NCBI GenBank assembly: GCA_024280875.1
Contig: JAJRPH010000529.1
Location: 1-6,588 of the forward strand
DNA from: Deltaproteobacteria bacterium
GTDB lineage: Bacteria > Desulfobacterota > Desulfobacteria > Desulfobacterales > Desulfosalsimonadaceae
Direction: 5' to 3'
Length of the DNA stretch: 6,588 nt
The translations under genes and the position numbers were made by a program. The stretch's first letter is position 1. Every line of letters starts with the position of its first letter. The notes under the pieces were generated by a model. It had not been told where the DNA came from and made no database searches. It was given only the letters and a program-made list of their open reading frames with translations. Shown here piece by piece: positions 1-6,019 of this stretch.

Positions 1-1361
1 GAGAATCACAATACGGGTAGATGGCAGTGAAATATCGGTCCGGGAAAGGAGTGCTTCAAACGCAGCCATGTCCTTTGCCGGATCCATGTCAACCGGATCC
101 GGTTGATAACCTTCAGACCCAGGATATGGGCGATGCGTTCATTTAAGTCCTCATCTTTGATTTGCCCGTCAATGTCTTCGGGAACAAAAACAATGGCCGG
201 ATTCGAAGCAATGGTGGTTTTGATTTCAGACGTGATGACAGATTTATCCGGCTGCAGAGACGATATTGTACCAGTATGCGAAGAAGAATAATCCCGCCCG
301 GCGCTCTGTACCTGGGGCGTACGCATACGTTGAATCAGGCGGTCACAGGCACTGGTTGAAAAACTGATGCGGCCAAGGGCACGATTTTGCTGCCAGATCC
401 CTGTTACCAGAAGTATCAGGCGCGGGATCAGACCATAACATAAGAGGCAATAGCATAAAAACGGCCACCATGAAACCAGATCCGGAGTGGACATGTGTAT
501 CATGCCATCCTTTAATATCATCTGGCTTCCCTGTATTTGCGTAATAGTCGGATGAGGAGAAGAAACCCATGACCAGGGCAGAGAAAAAGCATCCACAATG
601 CGGTAAACCGTTTCCGGCTCTGGATGCAGGGTGGATTGCCAGCCAAAGGCAAGGTCCGTGATGCTCAGTTTAAGGACCGTGGCGCAGAGGAGTCCGATGT
701 TAAAACAGACGCCGAAAGTCTGGGCCAGGATAAATACCGGCCAGAAGAAAACGGAACCGTACAGCGTTTTTTGGCGGCCGATAAACCCGGCCATGGCATA
801 TATACGGGCGCGCTGATCCGCAGGCAACGAAGTCTCGCCAGCCAGTTTTGCATGCCGGGTCAGGCGAAGAATGAGTGAAGAAATCAGCGGGTAGATTCCT
901 CTAAAAGATTTAGTTAATCCCAATCCGGAAAGTATCAGGGATGTGCCCAAAAATATAAGCAGGATAAACTGGGGAACAATCAGCACCCAGAGGCCGGTAA
1001 AAATATTTATGGGGGCTGTGCCGCCGTATGAGAGGACGGACCATGCGAGGGCCGCACCGGACAACAGTGAGGCAATAATGACAAAACTGCGCAGAAGATC
1101 GACGGTTTCGCGATATCCGTCTCCCGGCAGCCTGCTGACCCAGGAAAATGTTTTTTGGTGTGTTTTTCTTTTTTCATCCAGCCAGTATTTTATCAGAGCC
1201 CGGCGGGAAAAGGGCGGTTTGTGGGATTTCTCATAGTACAGGAAATGTCTGCGGTCTGATGATAACGTATCGGGGGAATCGGCTTTTGAAAGTTCACCGG
1301 ATGCCTGATTCAGAAAATATTCCAGATCAATCAGATCATTTACCTGCCATTTTATCTGCAA
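1..1361 (-). CDS. DUF2868-type membrane protein, frameshifted and running off the left edge
   Basis: This is a membrane protein that I assign to the DUF2868 family from remembered features; its function is unknown. About four hydrophobic segments are visible (residues ~92-112, 119-149, 203-231, 298-322). A family-like LRS motif lies just before the first, and a DLAFGWQSTL motif lies near 236-245, followed by PWSW. The soluble C-terminal domain begins with AIVFVPEDID (389-398). The start is TTG at 1361-1359, supported by AAGGA at 1374-1370 with an 8-nt spacer; no in-frame ATG lies between it and the upstream stop. The uninterrupted frame ends at 6 (451 aa), but its last ~31 residues are Arg/Trp-rich and unlike the family. 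From about position 96 downward another minus frame reads PVDMDPAKDMAAFEALL and stays open to base 1, so a single missing base near 93-111 explains the break. DUF2868 genes are often followed by a DUF3482 GTPase gene, which would lie beyond the left edge. I am confident of the frameshift and fairly confident of the family. Confidence 0.82.
91..104. repeat. Perfect 14-bp palindrome at the frameshift site
   Basis: AACCGGATCCGGTT is exactly self-complementary. Its core CCGGATCC (93-100) is also found 15 bp to the left (78-85). It sits within the interval where the reading frame of the membrane-protein gene changes. Such a structure can promote polymerase slippage or sequencing compression. I infer no regulatory role, because it lies inside coding sequence. 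Confidence 0.6.
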
Positions 1362-1405
1362 CGCATTTTTCCTTAAAAGGGTTTTAAATTTTTCTTATAT
1401 TTTAG

Positions 1406-1426
1406 ATCATAATAATGTATCATAAT
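1406..1426. promoter_or_regulatory. Tandem ATCATAAT direct repeats in a divergent promoter region
   Basis: ATCATAAT occurs at 1406-1413 and again at 1419-1426, a 13-bp period. They lie in the very AT-rich 158-bp gap between the leftward membrane-protein gene and the rightward hydrolase gene. Overlapping this is an AATAAT/ATTATT inverted pair (1411-1416 and 1425-1430). It could be a regulator site or simply AT-rich promoter DNA; the low complexity makes chance quite likely. Confidence 0.2.
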
Positions 1427-1465
1427 TATTTTGATAGTCCCATAAAAAGTCAGATTTCGAAAGCA

Positions 1466-1493
1466 TTGAAAAGCCCTTGCACAATAATTAAAT
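1466..1493 (+). promoter_or_regulatory. Candidate sigma70-type promoter of the hydrolase gene
   Basis: TTGAAA at 1466-1471 (5 of 6 to the -35 consensus) is followed after 16 nt by TTAAAT at 1488-1493 (4 of 6 to the -10 consensus). This would start transcription near 1500, leaving a leader of about 20 nt that contains the gene's AAAGG ribosome site (1508-1512). It is a consensus match only, in AT-rich DNA. Confidence 0.35.
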
Positions 1494-1519
1494 CAATTTC
1501 GTAAAAGAAAGGAAAATCA

Positions 1520-2431
1520 ATGACGCCCATACTGCCTCCGGATATGCCCCTGTGGATCAGTAAAATGCTTCCAAAAAACAATATCCGGTATTCCGTTAAT
1601 GTGGATGATTGCCAGAATATGCATGTGATGGAATCCGGGCAGGGCTTCCCGGTATTGATGCTGCATGGTAATCCCACATGGGGGTTATTGTATCGCCGGA
1701 TCATGGACCGCATGGCTGACGATGAAATTCGCTGTATTGCACCGGATTTGATCGGGCTTGGGTTCTCAAGCAAGCCGCGGTCAATGGATGAGCACACCCT
1801 TGAAAATCATGCGCGCTGGGTCGGATCGCTGATTGATTCGCTGGACGTGGAAGGTCTGGTCTTTGTCGGCCAGGACTGGGGCGGTCCCATCGGGCTCCGG
1901 GCGCTGGCAGACCGGCCTCATTTGTTAAAAGGACTGGTGATTTTAAATACTGCCATTGCGCCGCCAAAGCCTGATTTTAAGCCCACGGTGTTCCATAAAT
2001 TCAGCCAGATGCCCGTTATCAGCAATATTGTATTCCGCTGGTTTGGTTTTCCGCAGAACATACTTCATAAAATCCAGGGGAATCCGGACAGCATCAGCGG
2101 AAATACGGCAAGGGCCTATCAGTATCCATTAAGAAAATTCAGGGACAATGTAGCGCCTCTGGCTTTGGCGCGGATGGTGCCCAATGGCTTGAATCATCCG
2201 TCTGTTGAGCCCTTACGGAAATGTCAGGTTTTGGTGGAATCATTTAGGGGGCCGGCTGAAATTGTTTGGGGGAATAAAGACCCCATCCTCGGGCGGGCGT
2301 TCAAGCGGGTTCACGCTCTGCTTCCGGATGCCGGTGTCACACGGACACCGGCAGGTCATTTTCTCCAGGAAGAAGTACCGGACGAAATTTCAGCCGCTAT
2401 CCGGAAGGTGGTTGGGCCAGTAAGTGTTTAA
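1520..2431 (+). CDS. Haloalkane dehalogenase-family alpha/beta-hydrolase
   Basis: This 303-aa protein is a predicted cytosolic alpha/beta-hydrolase of the haloalkane dehalogenase family, about the usual length. HGNPTW (49-54) supplies the oxyanion-hole region. GQDWGG (117-122) is the nucleophile elbow with Asp119 as nucleophile instead of Ser. WGNKDP (250-255) gives the acid Asp254 after strand 7, and AGHFLQEE (278-285) gives the general base His280. Asn51 and Trp120 match the halide-binding Asn/Trp pair. An acid after strand 7 plus an Asn/Trp pair is the pattern of subfamily HLD-III; the residue after strand 6 is Asn143, so the HLD-II Glu arrangement is absent. Enzymes of this family hydrolyse carbon-halogen bonds, but HLD-III relatives include OleB beta-lactone decarboxylases, so the substrate is open. 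The ATG at 1520 has AAAGG 7 nt upstream. It is a single gene, convergent with the broken epimerase gene. The family is secure; dehalogenase activity is not. Confidence 0.88.
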   Translation: MTPILPPDMPLWISKMLPKNNIRYSVNVDDCQNMHVMESGQGFPVLMLHGNPTWGLLYRRIMDRMADDEIRCIAPDLIGLGFSSKPRSMDEHTLENHARWVGSLIDSLDVEGLVFVGQDWGGPIGLRALADRPHLLKGLVILNTAIAPPKPDFKPTVFHKFSQMPVISNIVFRWFGFPQNILHKIQGNPDSISGNTARAYQYPLRKFRDNVAPLALARMVPNGLNHPSVEPLRKCQVLVESFRGPAEIVWGNKDPILGRAFKRVHALLPDAGVTRTPAGHFLQEEVPDEISAAIRKVVGPVSV

Positions 2432-3029
2432 ATCATTTTGTTTGCCTTAAACCACTCAATCGCATCCTTGATTGACTCCTCCACCGGCTGAAATTTGAGT
2501 CCCAGTTCTTTTTTTGCTTTTGTATTATCAACGTACAGGTAATTGGATGCGTAAGAGACCTCCACCGGGGTAGACAGAGGCGGTTTTTTGCTGATGCGGT
2601 CCGCCCATAGGGAGAGAGCGTATGTTCCGCCTTTCAGAAGGCTGGTCGGAACCTTTGGAATAAATATTTTTTCATTGCCGGTGTGGGCTTTGTATACCAT
2701 TTTCATGAATTCGGAAATCGCGACATTTTTGTTGCCCAGAATATAGCGTTCACCGGTTTTCCCTTTTTCCGCAGCCAGAATGTGCCCTTTGGCCACGTCC
2801 CGAACATCCACGATATTGATGCCGCCGCTAAAGGCGGTTCGATTCAGCCCTGAAATAATATCAATAATCATTTTGCCAGTTCCATGATTTCAATATCAAG
2901 ATTCTTGATATTGGCCGTATTCTCTTTGGGCTTGACGAAAGCACGCACCTCAATATTTTTTTCAAGCAGCTGAGCCACCACATGAGAACCGATAAAACCG
3001 GCAGCACCGGTCACTAATGCTTTTTTCAT
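2428..3029 (-). pseudogene. NAD-dependent epimerase/dihydroflavonol reductase-like gene with its middle deleted
   Basis: Two pieces of one extended-SDR gene are visible. The 5' piece starts with ATG at 3029 (AGAGAGGA at 3045-3038, 8-nt spacer) and encodes 53 residues, with the Rossmann motif TGAAGFIG at 7-14, before a TGA at 2870-2868. The 3' piece, in another frame, reads TGKMIID from about 2880, then NIVDVRDVAKGH and GERYILGN, the C-terminal signatures of dihydroflavonol-4-reductase/HpnA-like proteins, and stops at 2428 (147 aa from ATG 2871). Together they give about 200 residues against roughly 330 in the family, as I recall it. The missing ~125-130 residues include the YxxxK catalytic motif. 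TGA and the second ATG overlap (ATGA), so the halves could still be translated in tandem, but an active enzyme is not expected. Both pieces retain good family sequence, implying a recent deletion or an assembly error. The stop overlaps the convergent hydrolase stop by 3 bases. Confidence 0.85.
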
Positions 3030-3091
3030 TATAGAAGTCCTCTCTCCGAAAGTTAATTAAATGGTAAAAGGGTGGCTGAAAACGTCAGTTA

Positions 3092-3221
3092 TTGATGGCA
3101 AAGAAAAAAGTCCAAGTCCAAGGCGTCGCAAATCCCGAAGAATGAGGCGTGCTTTTTTGTACTCCGCAGTGATGAGGGATGCAGCGCAACGCAGGAATTG
3201 GATTTTTTACGAAGCCATCAA
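3092..3221. repeat. 130-bp imperfect palindrome, MITE/REP-like intergenic element
   Basis: The ends are 24-bp terminal inverted repeats (3092-3115 and 3198-3221) matching at 19 of 24 positions, both beginning TTGATGGC read inward. Inside, further arms pair in register: GCGT/ACGC (3123-3126 and 3189-3192), CGC/GCG (3127-3129 and 3184-3186), ATCCC/GGGAT (3132-3136 and 3176-3180), and a central stem GGCGTGC/GTACTCC around a TTTTTT loop (3146-3165). The whole element can therefore fold into one long interrupted hairpin. It fills most of the gap between the epimerase remnant and the dehydrogenase gene, and its right end contains the dehydrogenase's stop codon. It encodes no transposase. Possible roles are transcript terminator or 3' stabiliser, or a non-autonomous mobile element. 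It resembles intergenic repeats I associate with Desulfobacteraceae, from memory only. Confidence 0.72.
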
Positions 3222-4363
3222 AGGCCCATGAATTTTGCGGCGATACCTTTCATGATTTCATTGGTTCCGGCAAAGATTGACATCACCCGCACATCCCTCA
3301 AGCCACGGGCAATGGGGCAGTCTTCGGTCAACCCGAAATCCCCGAAAAGGTCAAGGCACCGGCTGGCGATTTTATTGTCAAGGTCCGTGATCCAGTATTT
3401 TGCCATGGATGTTTCAACTACAACATTTTCACCGGCTGCATGCCCGGCAATGAGTTTATCTAAAAACGCTCTGCCAATTTTGACTTCGGTCATCATCTCA
3501 ACAATGGCAAATTGAGCGGCCTGGGACTTTGAAATGGGCTTGCCGGCCGCATCGGTATGAGTTTTACAGTAATCGATTGTCAATTCTATCATTAATTCTG
3601 CGGCCGCCTGGGCGCCGATGGAGCACATCAGCCTTTCCTGCTGAAGTTTTTCCATCAGCATCATAAACCCCATGCCCTGCTGGCCCAGAATATTTTGCCT
3701 GGGAATCCGGCAGTTGGAAAAGAACAATTCCGCCGTGTCCTGGCTGGAAAATCCCATTTTATCAAGCTGGCGTCCTTTTTTAAAACCCGGGGTGCCGTTT
3801 TCAATCAGATAAAGAGATACACTCTGGTAAGGGTTTTCTTCAGCAGGGTTTTTTGCGGCCACAATGACAAGATCAGCGTTAATCCCATTTGAAATAAAAG
3901 TTTTGGAACCGTTGATGACGATTTCATCACCATCAATTTCGGCGGTTGCCTGCATGCTCGCAAGGTCGCTCCCGGCAGCCGGTTCGGTCATGGCAACAGC
4001 GGTAATGATATCACCGGAAATACATCCCGGAAGGTATTTCTTTTTTTGCGCATCAGAACCAAATGTATTGATGTACGGCACGATAATATCACTGTGCAGC
4101 ATACTGCAAAGACCGGTGTGATTGGTCCGGGCCATTTCCTCGGCAACGATAACGGAATAAAGGAAATCTCCGCCCATTCCGCCGTATTCAGAAGCCGCCC
4201 AGGTACAGAGAAACCCTTCCTTGCCCATTTTTTGCCAGGCTTTTTTGGGAACAATATGGTCTTTTTCCCATTGTTCCACATTGGGGGTGACTTCTTTTGC
4301 CAGAAAGGTTTTCAAACGCAGCCGGAACGCTTTATGCTCATCCGTATATTGCAAAATATCCAT
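3218..4363 (-). CDS. Acyl-CoA dehydrogenase, LCAD/IVD-type catalytic base
   Basis: This 381-aa flavoprotein is of typical family length. It should introduce the alpha,beta double bond into an acyl-CoA thioester and pass electrons to an electron-transfer flavoprotein in the cytosol. AMTEPAAGSD (124-133) is the first family signature, and INGSKTFISNG (150-160) forms part of the FAD/substrate pocket. The C-terminal FAGTNEIMK (364-372) has Ala365 where medium- and short-chain enzymes carry the catalytic Glu. Instead, QQERL supplies Glu243 in helix G, the base position of long-chain and isovaleryl-CoA dehydrogenases, so an active enzyme with a long- or branched-chain acyl substrate is plausible. 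The segment around 261-279, where relatives have an RxxFGK motif, is divergent (THTDAAGKPIS). ATG at 4363 has GGAG at 4375-4372 with an 8-nt spacer. It is the second gene of a two-gene operon, 37 nt after its partner. The stop codon lies in the end of a palindromic repeat. Confidence 0.9.
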   Translation of the reverse strand: MDILQYTDEHKAFRLRLKTFLAKEVTPNVEQWEKDHIVPKKAWQKMGKEGFLCTWAASEYGGMGGDFLYSVIVAEEMARTNHTGLCSMLHSDIIVPYINTFGSDAQKKKYLPGCISGDIITAVAMTEPAAGSDLASMQATAEIDGDEIVINGSKTFISNGINADLVIVAAKNPAEENPYQSVSLYLIENGTPGFKKGRQLDKMGFSSQDTAELFFSNCRIPRQNILGQQGMGFMMLMEKLQQERLMCSIGAQAAAELMIELTIDYCKTHTDAAGKPISKSQAAQFAIVEMMTEVKIGRAFLDKLIAGHAAGENVVVETSMAKYWITDLDNKIASRCLDLFGDFGLTEDCPIARGLRDVRVMSIFAGTNEIMKGIAAKFMGL

Positions 4364-4400
4364 TATATGTACTCCGTAAATGCGTGATGTCTACTCAGGG

Positions 4401-5555
4401 CTATTTCAGCTTGCCGATAATGCTGTCTGCAATTATATCTTTTTGTATTGTCGGCGGCCCCTGGAAAATTTCCGCCTGCTTGGCGTCGCGGAAAAAATGT
4501 TCCACTTCATATTCGGTCATGTATCCATAGCCGCCCAGCAACTGGATTGCTTCATCAGTTACTTCCATGGCTGTTCGGGCAGCGGTCATTTTGGCCATGG
4601 ATGCCTGGTGCGGTTCAATCTTTTTGTTATCAAAACACCAGGCGGCATAATAGGTCATGTAACGGGCAGCTTCGATTTTTGAAGCCATATCCGCCAGTTT
4701 ATGACGGGTGATTTGAAATTGGGCCAGTTTTTTCCCGAACTGTTCTCTTTGCTTGACGTAGTCCAGAGCCCGGTCAAAAGCTCCCTGGGCGGTTCCCAGT
4801 GCCTGCCCGGCGATCTGAATCCTGTTTTCCATAAAAAAATTCTGCGTCAGGCCATAGCCGCTGCCAGGTTCTCCGATCAGGTTTGATCGGGCAACACTCA
4901 CATTTTCAAATGTTATGTCGGTAAACGGCATCATTCGGCTCCCCAGATTCTGGCTGATCTTATCGACGAATATGCCGTCATGCCCGGCTTCAACCAGTAT
5001 CAGGGACATCCCGTTAGTCGCAGGATCCGCTTTCGCTTCTGTTTGGCACAGCACCACATAGAGTCCGGCGGTATTGCCGCACGGAACCAGTGTTTTTTTG
5101 CCGTTAATCACCCAGTCTCCACCGTCCGTATCGGCTGTTGTCGAAACTTTTGTCAGGTCATATCCCTGTTTTGGCTCCAGAAAGGCCCCGGTGCAAGTGA
5201 GTTGACCGTCTACAATCTGTGGAAGGAATTTTTCTTTTAAGCTTTGTCCCCCGTTTCTGAGGATGCATTCCGCTGCATACCCGGAAAACATCAGGGCGGC
5301 CCCCAATGTGGAATCCTTTTTACAAAAAGTTTCACACACAAGGACATGTTCAAATAACCCCATACCGCCGCCGTCAACATCTTCTGAGTAATGGATGCCT
5401 ATAAAGCCTAGTTCTCCTGATTTCTTGACAATATTATCGGGGATTTTCTGTTCTTTTGACAATTCAATGATAACTTCCTTGTCAAATTCTCCCCTGGCGA
5501 ACTCCCATGCGGCTTTTTGAATTTCCTTTTGTGATTTGTTGAGATTAAAATCCAT
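4401..5555 (-). CDS. Atypical acyl-CoA dehydrogenase lacking both canonical catalytic Glu positions
   Basis: This 384-aa protein has the acyl-CoA dehydrogenase fold. The N-terminal helical domain is followed by a beta domain with WVINGKKT (148-155), and then the C-terminal helices with the RxxFGK-like REQFGKK and LLGGYGYMTEYEVEHFFRD. Several functional motifs deviate. TEPxAGSD is LEPKQGYD (126-133), the usual K-x-I-S/T-N-G is KTLVPCGN (154-161), and EGTxxIQ is QGPPTIQ with Gln365 (codon CAG) replacing the MCAD-type Glu. The alternative LCAD/IVD position holds Asn244 (ENRI). It may be a partner subunit of the downstream enzyme, may use another base for an unusual substrate, or may be inactive. 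The open frame extends upstream to 5627, but I chose ATG 5555: a perfect AGGAGG lies 9 nt upstream, MDFNLNKSQKEIQ aligns with family N-termini, and the extra 24 residues are Arg/His-rich and unlike the family. It is the first gene of the leftward operon. Confidence 0.88.
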   Translation of the reverse strand: MDFNLNKSQKEIQKAAWEFARGEFDKEVIIELSKEQKIPDNIVKKSGELGFIGIHYSEDVDGGGMGLFEHVLVCETFCKKDSTLGAALMFSGYAAECILRNGGQSLKEKFLPQIVDGQLTCTGAFLEPKQGYDLTKVSTTADTDGGDWVINGKKTLVPCGNTAGLYVVLCQTEAKADPATNGMSLILVEAGHDGIFVDKISQNLGSRMMPFTDITFENVSVARSNLIGEPGSGYGLTQNFFMENRIQIAGQALGTAQGAFDRALDYVKQREQFGKKLAQFQITRHKLADMASKIEAARYMTYYAAWCFDNKKIEPHQASMAKMTAARTAMEVTDEAIQLLGGYGYMTEYEVEHFFRDAKQAEIFQGPPTIQKDIIADSIIGKLK

Positions 5556-5564
5556 ATGAAACTG

Positions 5565-5570
5565 CCTCCT
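5565..5570 (-). promoter_or_regulatory. Ribosome binding site fixing the dehydrogenase start
   Basis: AGGAGG on the minus strand, a full Shine-Dalgarno match, lies 9 nt before ATG 5555-5553. It decides against the longer open frame starting at 5627. Confidence 0.8.
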
Positions 5571-5652
5571 AAAATGATTGAGGGGCCGGTGTCTCCGGTT
5601 GGTTGGATCTGTTGTGTCTTCTTCCAAAATAACTAATTCATAAGAATTTGAA

Positions 5653-5796
5653 ATGACAGATAAGTTATTCGCTGATACAGTGGTGATTCATCACCATGAA
5701 AAGTTTTTTGTGAGGCACAGCCAGGAGCAGAATGATGATTTAGATGCCGACCTGAAACCCCATCACTTGGTACAATGTTACGCTTCCAACATTTGA
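5653..5796 (+). CDS. Possible small ORF, 47 aa, unrecognised
   Basis: ATG at 5653 opens 47 codons to TGA at 5794-5796. The product is polar, with a His-His-His run at residues 13-15, an acidic stretch near 28-33 (NDDLDAD is 27-33) and a single Cys; there is no signal peptide or membrane segment. Only a weak AAGAA precedes it, 7-10 nt upstream, and no family is recognised. An open frame of this length can arise by chance, and the 5681-5696 palindrome lies within it. It may be a real small protein, a remnant or noise. Confidence 0.2.
   Translation: MTDKLFADTVVIHHHEKFFVRHSQEQNDDLDADLKPHHLVQCYASNI
5681..5696. promoter_or_regulatory. 16-bp palindrome, candidate regulator operator
   Basis: TGGTGATTCATCACCA consists of two perfect 7-base arms (TGGTGAT and ATCACCA) around a 2-base centre. 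It lies in the divergent region, about 125 bp upstream of the dehydrogenase start and about 325 bp upstream of the phaE-like start. The TGGT...ACCA ends are common in sites of GntR/FadR-type regulators of fatty-acid metabolism, but no regulator gene is present in the window, so the assignment is only a suggestion. In RNA it could form only a short hairpin. Confidence 0.4.
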
Positions 5797-5919
5797 TGGA
5801 AAATACCCGTATTCTGATAAAATGTCAAGCATAAATTTTTACAATGAATTCACAGGAAAAGCAGGGAAAGTCTTTTAGTGGATGGATCTGCAATTTGAAT
5901 AAATAGTATCAATCGAAAA

Positions 5920-5949
5920 TTGATGGCAAAATTTTTGAATTCATATTAC
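5920..5949 (+). promoter_or_regulatory. Weak candidate promoter for the phaE-like gene
   Basis: TTGATG (5920-5925) and TATTAC (5944-5949), 18 nt apart, each match the sigma70 boxes at 4 of 6 positions and would leave a leader of about 65 nt. A second option, TTGACG at 5976-5981 with TCAAAT at 5999-6004 (17-nt spacer), would place the transcript start almost on the ribosome site and is less likely. Neither can be settled by eye. Confidence 0.22.
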
Positions 5950-6019
5950 AAATAAAATAAAAGATTGGGAATCGATTGACGTACCAAAAACAAAAATCTC
6001 AAATGCCCGGGGGATTAAT

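Larger units (their letters stand above)
5556..6019. other. Divergent intergenic region between the dehydrogenase operon and the phaE-like gene
   Basis: This 464-bp AT-rich spacer must hold promoters for both flanking transcripts. It contains the dehydrogenase ribosome site, a 16-bp palindrome at 5681-5696, AT-rich inverted pairs (AATTC/GAATT at 5635-5648; AATAACT/AGTTATT at 5628-5634 and 5663-5669) and a possible 47-codon ORF at 5653-5796. From 5797 to 6019 I see no coding pattern and no stable GC-rich hairpin suggestive of a riboswitch or terminator. I found no convincing leftward -35/-10 pair. Confidence 0.6.

Noticed and set aside
2428..2871. Treating the 147-codon frame as an independent intact gene
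   Set aside because: It begins mid-domain (TGKMIID) and lacks a Rossmann nucleotide-binding motif. The missing N-terminal piece lies directly upstream in another frame, so it is the 3' half of a broken gene.
1520..3029. An olefin-biosynthesis (OleB-OleD) gene pair
   Set aside because: The reductase remnant matches dihydroflavonol-reductase/HpnA-like C-terminal signatures better than OleD as I recall it. The genes are convergent, and OleA and OleC are not in the window.
3198..3515. 105-codon plus-strand open frame over the dehydrogenase 3' end
   Set aside because: It is antisense to a clear acyl-CoA dehydrogenase frame, shows no recognisable domain, and starts inside the repeat.
5556..5627. 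24-residue N-terminal extension of the 4401-5555 dehydrogenase (open frame from 5627)
   Set aside because: The extension is Arg/His-rich and unlike family N-termini, while an AGGAGG lies 9 nt before the internal ATG at 5555.
5919..5930. A second fragment of the palindromic repeat: ATTGATGGCAAA also occurs at 3091-3102
   Set aside because: Similarity stops after 12 bases and no partner end is present; a 12-base match is expected by chance in a window this size.
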